Assembly: GCF_008831285.2 (NCBI RefSeq)
Contig: NC_045142.1
Location: 19,719,354-19,783,353, forward strand
DNA: 64,000 bases
Origin: Nymphaea colorata
Taxonomy: Eukaryota > Streptophyta > Magnoliopsida > Nymphaeales > Nymphaeaceae
Reading direction: 5' to 3'
Shown: positions 10,892 to 22,039 of the stretch, piece by piece
How the letters are laid out: each line of letters starts with the position of its first letter
Numbering within the stretch: the first letter of the stretch is position 1
Made by a program: the position numbers and the translations under genes
Notes under the pieces: model-generated
Seen by the model: the letters and a program-made list of their open reading frames with translations, nothing else
Databases searched by the model: none
What the model was told of the DNA's origin: nothing

Positions 10892-11583
10892 CGGCCGTGG
10901 GTGATGGGTTCATGGCTCAGGACATTTGGTTCCAGAAGACAGCAGGGGCTGTGAAGCAGCAAGCAGTGGCCCTGCGCGTCGGTGCCGATCAATCCATCAT
11001 TTACCGATGCCGGATCGACGGCTACCAGGACACACTTTACACCCATTCCCTCCGGCAATTTTACCGAGACTGCTCGATTTCCGGGACCGTTGATTACATC
11101 TTCGGCAACGCAGCCGTGGTCTTCCAGAACTGTCAGATAATTTCCCGGAAGCCATTGAGCAAGCAGAAGAACACAATTACCGCACAGGGACGAACTGACC
11201 CCAACCAGAACACAGCAATTTCTATCCAAATGTGCAAAATCTTGGCAAGTTCCGATCTCGCGCCAGTGAACAGTACCTTCCCCACATATCTGGGCCGGCC
11301 ATGGAAGCTTTACTCGAGGACAATTTTCATGGAGTCCTTCCTGGATGATCTGATAGCACCAGCAGGATGGCTGGAGTGGTCTGGTAGCTTTGCTTTGAAC
11401 ACCCTGGAGTACCGTGAATATATGAACACTGGGTCTGGTGCGGGCACCAGCAAGAGGGTGACATGGGCTGGTTATCATGCTACCACCAGCACCGCTGAAG
11501 CCCAGAAGTTCACTGTTGCCAATCTGATCCAGGGAGCGTCTTGGTTGAAATCTGCTGGCGTCAGCTTCACTGAAGGCCTTTGA
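10892..11583 (+). CDS. Pectin methylesterase catalytic exon 2
   Basis: This exon encodes residues 322-551 of the split PME, which is most of the right-handed beta-helix catalytic domain. It contains QAVALR, GYQDTLY, DYIFGNA and LGRPWK, with the oxyanion Gln, both catalytic Asp and the substrate-binding Arg/Trp in place. It runs open to TGA at 11581-11583. Its G+C content is higher than the flanks, as expected for a recently functional gene. It lies 981 bp downstream of the inserted element, whose 3' LTR could in principle drive it, but no in-frame signal peptide would be present. Confidence 0.9.
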
Positions 11584-12234
11584 TCACCATCAGAATGGGC
11601 GGGGATTCTGAGAAAGTATTGAAGATATACCGCATATGAATCTTTGTGATCTTTTAATTATGATTTGCCTTCTCATATCTCCACGTTAATTCTTTATTCT
11701 GGTCCAAATTCCATTTTCTTCCCTGGGTTGCTTACGAAACTCTCAGAAAGCATGTCCGCATGAATAGCATGTCAGCATGAATAACTCTCAAAATTTTGAT
11801 ACGAACTCATCCTCAAACCGAGTGTAAGATTGTCAAGGCTGAAATGTCCGAATCTAGATCTTTCTCTCTGCGAACACAATGGCTGAGTACCCGTCAATGC
11901 ATACATCTCGGTTAAACCCAAAATGCTGCTCCATATAGCTGTGTAATTTCCATAAAGGACGTCTATGCAAAAGTACATCCATGTGACAGTCTTTGGTTCA
12001 TAACAAGGCATTTATATGCATGTGTATGAAATATGAGCTCTTTGTGACATACGATATTTGCTAGCTACCTGTCAGATGGAAGTGTGTTTTTGCGTTGTAT
12101 ATACCTTGGAGAAATGACAAATGAGTTAATCGATGCTTTTCTTAAACCTGGGGGAATATGTATCTTCACATGTTGGTCAACAGCTCTTCCCTGTGCTTAT
12201 ATTGATCAAGGAACGTTTGATTCACCATTAGAAA
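11584..12234. other. 3' flank of the PME gene
   Basis: Non-coding, with no recognisable gene. It probably contains the PME 3' UTR; candidate AT-rich polyadenylation context lies around 11650-11700. Confidence 0.5.
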
Positions 12235-12956
12235 CTATGTCACCATGGTGCGGGGTGCGGGTGCCGGCACGGCACATCTCAAAAAATTTAGGTGCGGCAG
12301 TGCGGCGAGAGTATTTATTATTATTATTATTAATTTATTATAAACAATAAAAAATATTAAAAACTTATAGAAAATATTTACCACAAAAATATAAAAAATC
12401 TAATACAACATTCTAATATAACTTAACTTCAAGTATCACCATTGAAAACTTGACCCCACCGTTAACCTGATTTTACTATTTTGTTCTCAAATCCGATTGA
12501 TTTGATTTTAGAACAAGTGATCTGATTTATTTAATTTTTCTACTATATATAACAAAGTAACAATAAGTCGGTCGATAAATATTTTATCCTAAAAGCTAAT
12601 CTACTAGAAATAGAAAGATGTGAAAATAATTTACATGAAACAATGACGCCAAAAAATGATAACCAAAACAAAAGAGGGCCCAACCAAAATACCTAAAAGA
12701 TTAGGTCGGCTGGGCTATTGTCTTCTTGTTCGCAAGATCGCAACTAAAAGGAAAGGGGAAAGCAGAGTTGGCCTCCCTCGCGCTCAGGGGTTTTGCGTTC
12801 CGTCACAATCTTGGCATTGCTCACCAGGTGGGCAGAGTTTTGGAGGAGAATGTGCCGGCCGAAATCGAAAGACGCTGTCAATCCTCGATGCAGGCCAAAT
12901 CCACTGATCAATCCCCACCGGACGGAGTTCTTTGATCGACGGCCGCCGGACGCAGC

Positions 12957-13005
<49 letters not shown>

Positions 13006-13195
13006 AGCGTGGCAGCGGAAAGAGGAGAGAGAGAGCGCCAGAGAGGTGTCGACCATGCTTATTAAAAATAAAAAAAATCAAAAACTGGATGGAAAAAGAC
13101 GTGGTACGGATTGGGTGCGCACCCACACCCGAACCCGCACCCGCATCGCGTTGACGCGGGCGCGAGGTAAAAAAAAACGCACCCAGGTGACATTG
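12235..13195. mobile_element. Non-autonomous hAT-like DNA transposon, about 961 bp
   Basis: The flanks carry the identical 8-bp direct repeat ATTAGAAA at 12227-12234 and 13196-13203, the length hAT transposases generate. The ends form an imperfect inverted repeat: the left starts CTATGTCACCATGGTGCG and the right, read inward, CAATGTCACCTGGGTGCG (15 of 18 match). G-rich motifs of the type GGGTGCGGGTGC sit inside the left end (12247-12265), and their complement (ACCCGAACCCGCACCCGCA) lies near the right end (13127-13145). This matches the subterminal repeats hAT transposases bind. The interior holds no transposase, a (TTA)n stretch near 12313, a GA microsatellite and a G+C-richer segment (12700-12960) that may be captured host sequence. 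Confidence 0.75.
12959..12997. repeat. (AG)n microsatellite inside the hAT-like element
   Basis: A GA/AG run of about 39 bp followed by interrupted GAGA tracts to about 13036. Confidence 0.95.
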
Positions 13196-13842
13196 ATTAG
13201 AAAGCCAGGGTTGGCCATAACAATAGACTCTTGGGGACCAACCCCGCTTGCGAGTTTTGTATTGGTCGATCTGTTAAAAGGCAACAGTGCATGCCAAAAT
13301 AATGATGAGATCAGAAACAAGATCACAACAGGTGTATACACAAACAAGACAGAAAAATAACCTTGGGGGACATTCCTTTGCTAATCAAGATATCAGACAT
13401 GAAGGGGAGAGGCATATATAAAGCATCTTAGCTGCTGATTCAACCAACTCAATTTGCTCAGCGAAATTATTCCCTGCTTTATCCAAAACAAGGCATGTTT
13501 TCATTTACCCGTTGGCTTCCTATGCTCAAAAGCATGCAAAGATGTTCCAAATTTACGTTGTAAGATTATGCACACCGTACCCACTTGCACCATGGGCCAA
13601 CAATTCATGATGAGCCCACCAACTTCTCGGTGAGAAGCCTACGGTGAGAAACAACTGACATGTTGTTTACATGCAAAATTTTTATCAAATCTTACATGCA
13701 AATTGTAATAAATGAGATATCATACCCGTACTCTCCTTTGTTTCCTTATGCGGGATTCCAAGAGATGGGACCCGACCTGTTGGTAAGAAGTCCATTGTCG
13801 GTGTCTTTACGAGGGTAATCTGATCAAGGACTAGACAAGGGC
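13196..13842. other. Intergenic DNA
   Basis: No coding signal recognised. It would be the promoter side of the candidate gene starting at 13843; a TATA-like atatataaagc lies at about 13414. Confidence 0.4.
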
Positions 13843-16800
13843 ATGACTTTCTATCTGCTCCTCCTCCTGCTCGCAGCTTCTACCATCAACATCACAGGTA
13901 TACCCCGCCTCTCTGTCTCTAAGTCTTTCCCCTGCATCGACAGTTTTTGCTTTTCTTTTCTCCTACTTTTTCCTTCCATTTCAAAAGAGACGTGAACCAA
14001 ATTAGTGAAATCAAAAGCTTCTAATTCTCTTGTTTCACTCTCCAATCGATCTGGACGACCAGGCATGATGCATCTCTTTTTCATTTGGCCATCTCTTCCT
14101 TGAGGGAGATGATTTCTAGTTAGTTTTTTGGTCCGCATGCCTAGATAGATGGCAAGTTCCCATGTGATTAGTTTAACTTTTGTTTATAAAAGAACTTTTC
14201 TCACTTAAAGTTTTTGGTTAGAGTCAGTTGCTTTTTTCGGATTTCAGATTTTCCAAACCATTTTAGAGAACATTTTCAAGGTTATCTATATATATAAAAA
14301 CAAAATCAGATCTAGCTCTTCATCTAACAGCAAGAAGAAGTTAGTACAATAAAATCGACTTTATGTCATAGCAAGGCTGAATCGGAGTCATTGTTTGATT
14401 TTCATGAATATTGGTCATTACTGCTTCCGAAAACTGGCAACAACAAAACCGCTAAAAGGGTTCAGGTCAGAATTTTCTTTTGAACAAGTTTAAGCCAAAA
14501 ACAGAAACAGAGCGGAAAAACTCTTTCAGACACAAACTATTTTTGTGTCTTGGTCCATTACTCTCAGGTTAATCAAGCACATTTAGATCTGTCAAACCCA
14601 CACAAGTGCATCATTTTGAAACACTAATTGAGTTGCTACTTGCTTATATGTTTACATAATTGGCACCACCTACCTTCGTGTGGCATTTTTTAATTCTTTC
14701 TTCCAAAATGAACGTGGATGAAGCTAACGATCAGGTGCTCGTTACCAGAAAAATAGATCTTTTAAAATTTTTAAAAATGATATGGTTGAGAGAGATCAAA
14801 GGAGGACCCGGGGTTGGTTGGTTGAACATCGTAGCATTAATGGTGTTTCTCTTTCTGGGGTTGGATTGGTAAAGGAAAATTGATCTGGAGGCATTTTTGG
14901 TGTAAGGAAAACCACGTTGAAGAACTAAATATTTTTTGGTCATCAAAAAAATATATGTACCCAGCCAAAACTAATTCAAGCAGTAGTCCAGGAACTACAA
15001 TTAATTAGTTATGAAATGTCCCTGCTGGTCTCGAACAGTATATTCCACTTTCCATACCCTTTTGAATAGTCTGTGGAATTTTTGAATAATGACGTTTGTC
15101 ATTTATTTGTATTTAGAGAAATTCTAAGAGAACAGAAAATGGAATATCATGACCAGTTCTATAGAAAAGAATGAAAACCCTGACCATATTTAAATACCTC
15201 GAAAATTTTGAAGTTCTTCAAACATTCATGTAGGCCCATGATTTTTCTAATGTTATTGTATCATGCAGGTAAAGTGTAAACATGTCAAATTTCAGCAATG
15301 GAATGAAGATGGATTTGAATGCCCATGACCTGGAAAACTCTAGCTAACTTGAAATGTCTTAGCAGCATTGTCTCTGTGTTGTTTTGGTTGTGCAATCGAG
15401 TCCCCTCTGGGACTGCATGTCTGTGGACTGTGATGAAGGGGTAATTGAATATCACTACCTGTACATGAAGCCAGTTGTGCTTCTTGTTTGTTATGAGGGA
15501 GAATGCATTGGAATTGGTTGATCTTAGGTCATCAGTATGACTAAACATGCTTTACATTTATTTTCAGATGGTTCTTACTGCTCCCATTCTAATGAAACCG
15601 GTTTGTATTTCCAATCTAAGTAATTTGTTTCGGAAAATTCTATTCATAACCTGTTTTAGGAAGATTTTTTCCTTCTGTATTCATTGTTGAACACCACCAG
15701 CAGGCTTACTTTATTTGTGTTGCAAAATTTGTGCATCACCCTCTGAACTCGTGCTACTAACATCTATGGGTAATCTTTGGACCAGGCTGGTTAGACTTGG
15801 AACAGGTTTGACTTATACCAGGAAATTACCAGTCGCTGCATCTATTCTCATGGTATGTCAACATGGATAAAGAACCCTTCTATTGTCACATTGCAATGAT
15901 GCATGTTTTTGTGCCAGCTTTTGCAAATCTTCGACAATTAAGTTCCTTTCAAATCCCTTGCCAGTTGAAAAAAGTTTAACCATCAAGGTCTTTGGAATTT
16001 GTACATAGGAAAACAGCCATGATTTACAATTTCAGAGATCATTGTATAATTGAACAGATGATTACAGATGGAATTGGTTGTAATGCCTGGGTAAACAGAT
16101 AAATGGCAGTGGACTCTGTTGTGCATGCATCAAGCTCAGTGAAACATTTGTTTGTGTACACAACATCCAATTTCGGAAATGCCAAAGCACTGGTAGCAGG
16201 CACGATATCTGATGAAGGGGGGTCATAGTCATGCAGTGCGATATGAGGTGACGATGTTGATGCTCCGAACACTTCAATGAAGGCAAATCATGTGTTGCTC
16301 TTGGAGATTTCAGCTTGATTATTGGCAAGCAGACATTTCAAATCTGCAACCTTAGCACCACTTTGGCCAACAGAAAATTGATTTTTTTTTTTCTAATTGA
16401 AAAGTAGCTGATCTCAATTGGAACCATAGTGGCAAATTTTTTTTCATATTACCAATCTTGTAAGCCTGTGCCAACAAATTGAAGATTGAAGTGGTTATGG
16501 GTAACTAACCATATGAAAATTTTCTAATGAACAAGAGAACTCTGCAACTGCACTTGAGGACATGGCTTTGGTGGCTCATTGTCTTCAGAGTTTAGGGCTT
16601 TTGTTTTTCCACTATGATCAAACACATGGATCTATCTCAAGTTGTAGAGTTTAGTAAGCTACATCATGAGTTCATCAAGTCGATGACTTTTTCCTCAAAT
16701 TAGCGATTTTTTGGAGAAATCAGATAAATGTCTCCCTCTCATAGCTTTTAGAGAAGTTTAGAGAGAGGGTCTCAGTTTAAAAGAATGACACAAAAAGGGC

Positions 16801-17401
16801 CTTGGGCCCCTTTCATAAATTCATCCCATACGATATGGTGTATATCGTGTGTATCATACAATACACTCAATCTGCACATGATACACTGGCGTATCGCGTA
16901 TCCCATATCGCTAAGTTTTCTTCACTTAGACGAGTCATATCGTATGATACTGATAACTCTAGTGTACCCTATGTGCACCAATTGAATGAGCAACTAGTGG
17001 TGGACCGTAAGATGCTTTAATTCATTGTTATTGCAGGGAGCGTAGCATCAGGAGATAACAAAGGATCAGCTGTGTTGTCACAAGTTGCAAGGGTCGAGCA
17101 CCTACTTTTGACTATGGTGCAGCAGCACAAAGATCTGTTGACAGAATTCTTAAACAACGTGATGGAACTATTGTCTCATGACCATAGCCGAAGTCCCTGT
17201 TACTCACAAGCAAGGGTATCCCTACAACAAGTGGGAATTGGGGAAAACAGTAGAGAAGAACGGGTTTGTGCTTATGGAGGCCTCACATTTCAGGCTGAGA
17301 TCTTTTTCTTGAGGAGACAGCAGAATAGGATCATGTTGTTTCAATATTTTTTTTTTAAATTTTTGTCGCAACTGCTTTTTGTTGGATTTTTCAATTGCTA
17401 A
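13843..17401 (+). CDS. Candidate small three-exon gene, signal peptide plus helical segment
   Basis: Exon 1 (13843-13897) begins with an ATG and encodes a leucine-rich signal-peptide-like start (MTFYLLLLLLAAST), ending in a CAG/GTATAC donor. Exon 2 (15568-15600) lies between ttttcAG and GTTTGT. Exon 3 (17037-17401) follows ttattgcAG and runs to a stop. All junctions are phase 1, and the pieces total 453 nt, 150 residues plus stop. Residues 31-80 look like an amphipathic helix (SQVARVEHLLLTMVQQHKDL). I recognise no family. The last 30 residues are very hydrophobic and may be read-through beyond a real splice site near 17217. Splice choices are by eye, and the introns are long relative to the exons. 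Confidence 0.3.
16827..16946. repeat. Possible MITE with CATACGATATG inverted ends
   Basis: An 11-bp inverted repeat (CATACGATATG at 16827-16837, its complement at 16936-16946) encloses sequence dense in GATAC/GTATC words. This resembles a small foldback DNA element. No target-site duplication was established. Confidence 0.3.
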
Positions 17402-18569
17402 TGGACTTGTGTTTTAAGTTAGAAGGCTGCAGCAGCTTATATGATCAATGGTCTCTCAATTCTTAAATTTGAATTCCATTCCAATCAAACAATGTACTTT
17501 GAATTTCAAAATGAAGATTCAAAGTTATCAAATATTGGTGAAAATTAGAATTGGATGAAATTGGTATGAAAATTTCAATTCCATTTTCAAGTGGAATTTT
17601 CATTTCAGCCGAATCAAATGCCTCTTAGTGAGTTCGTGATTTTTTTTTTCTTTCTTTTAATTCTTATTTCCTTCATCTTTTATCTTTTATCTTTTCTCTG
17701 TTGCTCATTCTTCCTCACGTAACCTTGGATAAAGGACTGACACAAAGAGGCAGCACATCCTCTAAGGTGAGGTCCAGCAGCCTCTCTTTCTTGAGATTGA
17801 GTTACGTGTGCCACCGGGTGGCATACGCAACGAGCGTACACTGGGGGTGGACCCTACTATGTATATGTAAAGTTCAAATATTGAGCTTAGTGAATAAAAG
17901 GTATATGTGCATATTTAATTGAATGTCCTCATAGGGTAGTCTGTACTACATATATGTAAAGTTTCAGTAATGACCTATGTGCCAGAAAAGGTACATGTGC
18001 ATATATACTTGAATGCCCTTGCATTGCATGGACAAATCATATACATACTTAACCTTCACGCCGCATGCATTATTTCATGCAAATGAATGAAGATGGTGAG
18101 GAAGAAGAAAGAAAGGAGAGAATAGTTGCTGTTGAAGGAAGGAAGGAGAGCGAAGGTTGTTGGTGAAGAAAGTTTGGCCTTGAAGCAGAAATGGTGAAAA
18201 TGACAACAAAAGAAAAGGATGGTGAGTTCACAATGATGTTGAGCTGCAGTTTTTTTGTTTGTACACATTAAATGACAAAGGCAATGGCTTCTGCAAGGCT
18301 TTTTTTGGACGATTGGACATTCGAAGAAATCGAATGAGCACTTCCTAAGGAACTGAAGGTGATGACAAAGCTTACAAAGAAGAAAAATGTCGACACAGCA
18401 AGTAACAAACACATCCTTGTTCATATGGCAGATAATGTTGTAGATAAAAAAATGAGCGCATCCCAGTTGATGTGGTAGATAATGTTACGATGTAACAGGT
18501 TGGAGATAATGAAATTGTGGCATAACGATTGTGTGAGATAATGACTTCAGGGGATAAGTTCATGTGTTC
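17402..18569. other. Intergenic, with a short imperfect tandem duplication
   Basis: Two diverged copies of about 80 bp lie at about 17857-17935 and 17944-18022. Both contain atatgtaaagtt, aaaaggta and tgtgcatat in the same order. The rest (18056-18420) is purine-rich with no recognised product. It may be the 5' end of the MULE-like complex that follows. Confidence 0.4.
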
Positions 18570-18721
18570 TAGTTTATCTCATTATATTTTGTAACCATTC
18601 CTCTCGTTATGATCGATGGAATGGGGGAAGGCACATGTACAAAGTAGGTGATAAGTAAATGAAGATGAGATAATGCAATCACGTAACGAAAGGAATGGTT
18701 ACAAAGTAATGAGAACAATGA
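18570..18721. repeat. Foldback: about 40-nt inverted repeat around a 68-nt loop
   Basis: The left arm at about 18570-18612 contains TTGTAACCATTCCT, and the right arm at about 18681-18721 contains AGGAATGGTTACAA. The arms stay alignable outward through tctcatta/taatgaga and inward through cgtta/taacg, with a few mismatches and small gaps. Related aaatggttacaa words recur at about 22873 and 22906. It lies just upstream of the FAR1-type pseudogene. Confidence 0.65.
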
Positions 18722-18800
18722 GTCTACCACGAAGGCCAAAAATGGTAATGAGAGATAGAGATAACAACTAGTCTACCACTAAATGATGTAAGATAAGGTC
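18640..18800 (+). repeat. Partial copy of the GATAA-rich satellite
   Basis: This stretch shares phrases with the main array at 21190-22860: gataagtaaatg, gatgagataatg and gagataacaac followed by agtctaccac, in the same order and orientation. It lies 5' of the FAR1-type pseudogene, so the satellite brackets that gene. Confidence 0.6.
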
Positions 18801-18928
18801 CAATCGACGGACTTGATGGTGAGATAATGTTGAATATTATTTGATGGAATGTATTTATGCGTGAAATAGATATTCATGAGGTAATGTTAAAATGTTATTT
18901 ACTTTCTGCCAACTTTATGCATTGCAGA

Positions 18929-21060
18929 TGACACAATGTATGAAATATCTACATCATCGAATGGCGATGAACAAGAGATTGAGTCATTCTACAATGAAAT
19001 GAAGTATTCCAAAGAACATGTTCCTTCTATAGGAATGGAGTTGAAGACGGAGGAAACCAAAGAACGTGGTCCTGTTGTAGGATTGGATCTTCCTACTGTA
19101 GGAAGACGGAGGAAACCGAAGAATGTGGTGCTACTATAGGATTGGATCTTTCTACTGTAGGAATGGTGTTCGAGATGGAGAAACCAGAAGAACGTGTTCT
19201 TGATGTAGCAATGGAGTTTGATATATGGAGGACGCAACATACAGTTTCTACAATCCCGAAATAAGCGAGTTGGTAGATGGTGTAGGCATGCCGCCAAGGA
19301 AGGCATATGACCTATTTGTTAAAGTAGAAGGTGGCCGTGAGAATGTTCCATTCACATGCATGGATCATTGAAACCACTTGAGGAGAAAAAAAATAGAATC
19401 AATGAAAGGAAGTTAAATTGTGGCATTGGTCAAATCCATTTAGATGGACAAGGATGGTTATTTTACAAATGTCTTATGGGCAGATTCGAGGTCTAGATTA
19501 GATTATGAATGCTTCATGTACTTATTTTTTACACAACCATGAAAATCAATATCCATGGGTGGCCCTTTGTTTAGTTTGTGGGGGTGATTCATCACTCTAA
19601 AAGTTACATTTTCGGTGGTGCATACTGCTTTGATCAAACTACTAAAACATTTGAGTGGTTTTTTATGGTATTTACCAAAGCTATGAATGGGAAGAACCTC
19701 AAAGTTGTATTGACGGATGGTGATAGTGCAATAGCACCTATAGTGTCTCTCTATGGCCTGAAGCGCATCATCGTTTGTTTTTGTTGCATATATTCCAACA
19801 CACAGCAAAGAACATATAACATGTAATGAATCATAAAACTGGCTTTAAGGAGAGTTTTGTAAATTGTGTTCTTAAGTGTGAATATAGTGAGTCGTTCAAA
19901 TGTATGTAGACACAACAGATTGAAACATAAAACCTACAAAAAAAATACGTGGCTTCAAAAAGTATATAAGGACAAAGGAATGTGGGTGTTGGCATATGGA
20001 AGACAATACTTCTATGTGGCATGATAAACACAAAGAGATTAGAGAGCATGCACGCTATAGTGAGAAGGGGATTGTTCTCTTGATCACAAATATGTCATTT
20101 CATAAAACACTGTGATAGATTTTCGGATAGTCTTAGAGTCTATGAGCTTGAAGATGCCATCAAACCATTTGTTTGTTGGCCTCAAAGTCTGGGTATGAAT
20201 ATCCTTGAGTGAGCTGCATCTGTGTACATACCAAATGCATTTGAATGGTTTAAGGAAGAGACTATTCAAGTGACTAATTGTGACATAGAATTACATGCAT
20301 AGCAATCAAGTTGCCACGTATACCATGTGACAAAAATGGGGAAAGATTGACTAAGATCAATGATGTGTTCGTGAACTATGTCATCGAAACATGTGATGTA
20401 GAATGTTCTTGTAAGAAATTTGAATTGAAAGGTATTTTGTGTTTCCATGCTCTAAACTCTACTATAGAGATACATTTTAGGTAAATGGACCAAAAATTTG
20501 AAGATGGAGTTAATGAAGATTTCTCCCAAAATTCATTCCTATGATGGTCATAAGCCTCACAATCTGTCCTGCTACCAGCACCTGTGTAGGACACTAATGT
20601 GTGTTGTAGATCTAACAACATGAAATGACCTGGCTTACAAATACATGATGCACTTTTTGTATGTAATTGTAGAAGATGTTTCAAATCTATTATGTGACAG
20701 AAAGGCGGCAATGAAAAGCCAGCCCAAAGTAGCAGGTCCCATCACCCCAGACCCCTCAGAGAAGAAGAAGAGCCATGGTTATGCTAATATGGTGTCCAAT
20801 AATGTCTAGGTGAAGGTTGTAAAATACAAGAGCACTACTCTATCAGACACTACTTGTAAGAGGAAGCCAAAAAGGAGTTTGCGTAGGATAAAAGTGCCCT
20901 GAAGAAAAGAGGTAGGACTAGAAAAATCAAGCAAGAAAATCATCCCTCCAAAAAGTTGATTATGTTTCGTATACAAATGTTGCAGTTGAGACCTGCATGC
21001 CGTCCACATGTATGCAAGATGAATATGATCGTGGCAGTTTTACGGAACTCCTAGTAAGTT
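18929..21060 (+). pseudogene. FAR1/FHY3-type MULE transposase pseudogene
   Basis: Intact FAR1-family proteins have an N-terminal WRKY-like DNA-binding domain, a MULE transposase domain and a SWIM zinc finger; they are domesticated Mutator-like transposases. Here the N-terminus repeats PSIGMELKTEE-like blocks before EFDIW at about 19215. About 19330 reads GGRENVPF. The MULE core spans about 19460-19800 (GYFTNVLWADSRSRLDY, FVGVIHH, FEWFFMVFTKAMNGK, VVLTDGDSAIA). The SWIM finger lies at 20395-20460 (ECSCKKFELKGILCFHAL, CxCx9CxH). A weak C-terminal block ends near 20800. Many frameshifts and stops interrupt it, so no protein is possible. It sits among GATAA satellite arrays and Ulp1 remnants, which suggests it is the transposase of a decayed MULE rather than a host FRS gene. 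Confidence 0.85.
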
Positions 21061-21189
21061 TATTATATTATACACTTTATGTATGTTTGAACTTTAACCA
21101 CATTCTGATAATTGATATTGTTTAATTGTTATAGTGTCACATGGATTCAATTCACAAATCCCAATCTTAGCCAACTAAATGATTTCATA

Positions 21190-21724
21190 ACAGCCATTGT
21201 GTCAGAGACAAAATAATGCGATACTATACCATAACGATCGAATGCGATAACGACTAGAATGACTAGAATGGATACAAGAGAATAAGAGAACAATGTGTTT
21301 TTCAATATGATGATAAGTAAACGAAGACAAATTAATGTGATAACAATAGGAAGGGCTATGCAAATCATATAACAACAGAAGGTGATAAATAAATTAACAT
21401 AACAAAACAATGAGATAGCAATGAGGGTACAATAACAAAAGAAATCGATAACGATTGGAACGGCCAGAACAGATACGAGAGAATGAGATAACAACGAATT
21501 TGCCAAGAACATGATATGTAAACAAAGATGAATTAATGCGATAATGATAGGAAGGGCCATGTGAATAAAATAACAAAGGAAGGCGATAAGTAAATTGACA
21601 GCAAAAATACAAGAAATTAACATAACAAAATAATGAGACAAAAGCGAATGTACAATTACGATTAAACACAACAACGACAGGAAGGGCTGGAACAAGAGGA
21701 GAGAATGAGATAACAATAAGTCTA
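21190..21724 (+). repeat. GATAA-rich satellite, about 220-bp unit, first block
   Basis: About two and a half diverged units. Anchor phrases are cgataacgattggaacggcc (about 21446), ataggaagggcc (about 21548) and cgacaggaagggc (about 21675). Successive equivalent anchors are about 222 bp apart. Each unit contains the phrases gagaatgagataacaac, gtctacc or tgccaag, agtaaa, gatgaattaatgcgataa and ggaagggccatg. Confidence 0.8.
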
Positions 21725-21998
21725 CTATACCAGCTTGTTATCAAACAGGGAACAACACACAATATGTAATATCACATGCTGTTTCTGACACTCATTCGAC
21801 TGCATTTAATTAAGCCATCAATTGTTAAAGCTGCATTGAATGAAAGCAGTCGATAACGCACAACACACAATGTCTGAGCAACATTGCTTTGCACTATCCT
21901 ATGTTGCAGCAACACAAAAAATAGAAACGTACCACTGTGATATGTACTCTCGCATGCAGGTGCATTAAATATGGTATAGCAGGAACAATTTGGGCTAT
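21725..21998 (+). repeat. About 280-bp module, copy 1 of 3
   Basis: Shared landmarks in order: ctataccag...tgttatc, gggaacaacacac, tttctgacac...cattcg, gcatttaattaa, acaatg...gagcaacatt, gcactatc, and gatatgtact...tcgcatgca. The same order recurs at 24780-25040 and 25705-25990. Confidence 0.75.
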
Positions 21999-22039
21999 AT
22001 TCATAAATACAAAAGAGGCAATGACAACGATACTATATG

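Larger units (their letters stand above)
3757..11583 (+). pseudogene. Type-1 pectin methylesterase (PMEI-PME) gene split by a copia retrotransposon
   Basis: The intact enzyme would demethylesterify homogalacturonan in the cell wall. The coding pieces are 3757-4541, 9917-10095 and 10892-11583. With the element and one copy of its target duplication removed they sum to 1656 nt, 551 residues plus stop, the usual length for pro-region PMEs. A signal anchor lies at residues 19-40. The PMEI pro-domain spans about 57-200 with Cys57, 66, 122 and 167, and an RKLL processing motif at 225-228. The PME domain carries GTYKE (276-280), QAVALR (345-350), GYQDTLY with catalytic Asp368, DYIFGNA with Asp389, and LGRPWK (455-460). 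The single intron, 10096-10891, is GT-AG in phase 1. I see no damage besides the insertion, so the disruption is probably recent and may be polymorphic. Start chosen at the ATG in gagacaATGGc. Loss of function is inferred. Confidence 0.93.

Noticed and set aside
10855-11478. 207-residue minus-strand open frame opposite PME exon 2
   Set aside because: It lies wholly over the PME catalytic exon, whose motifs are on the plus strand. It is a shadow of codon bias.
12784-13065. Arg/Glu or Ser/Leu repeat open frames
   Set aside because: Translated GA/CT microsatellite inside the hAT-like element.
16793-16812. Near-palindrome aaagggcc-tt-gggcccctt
   Set aside because: Short and imperfect, with no target duplication or matching copy visible; I did not call it a separate element.
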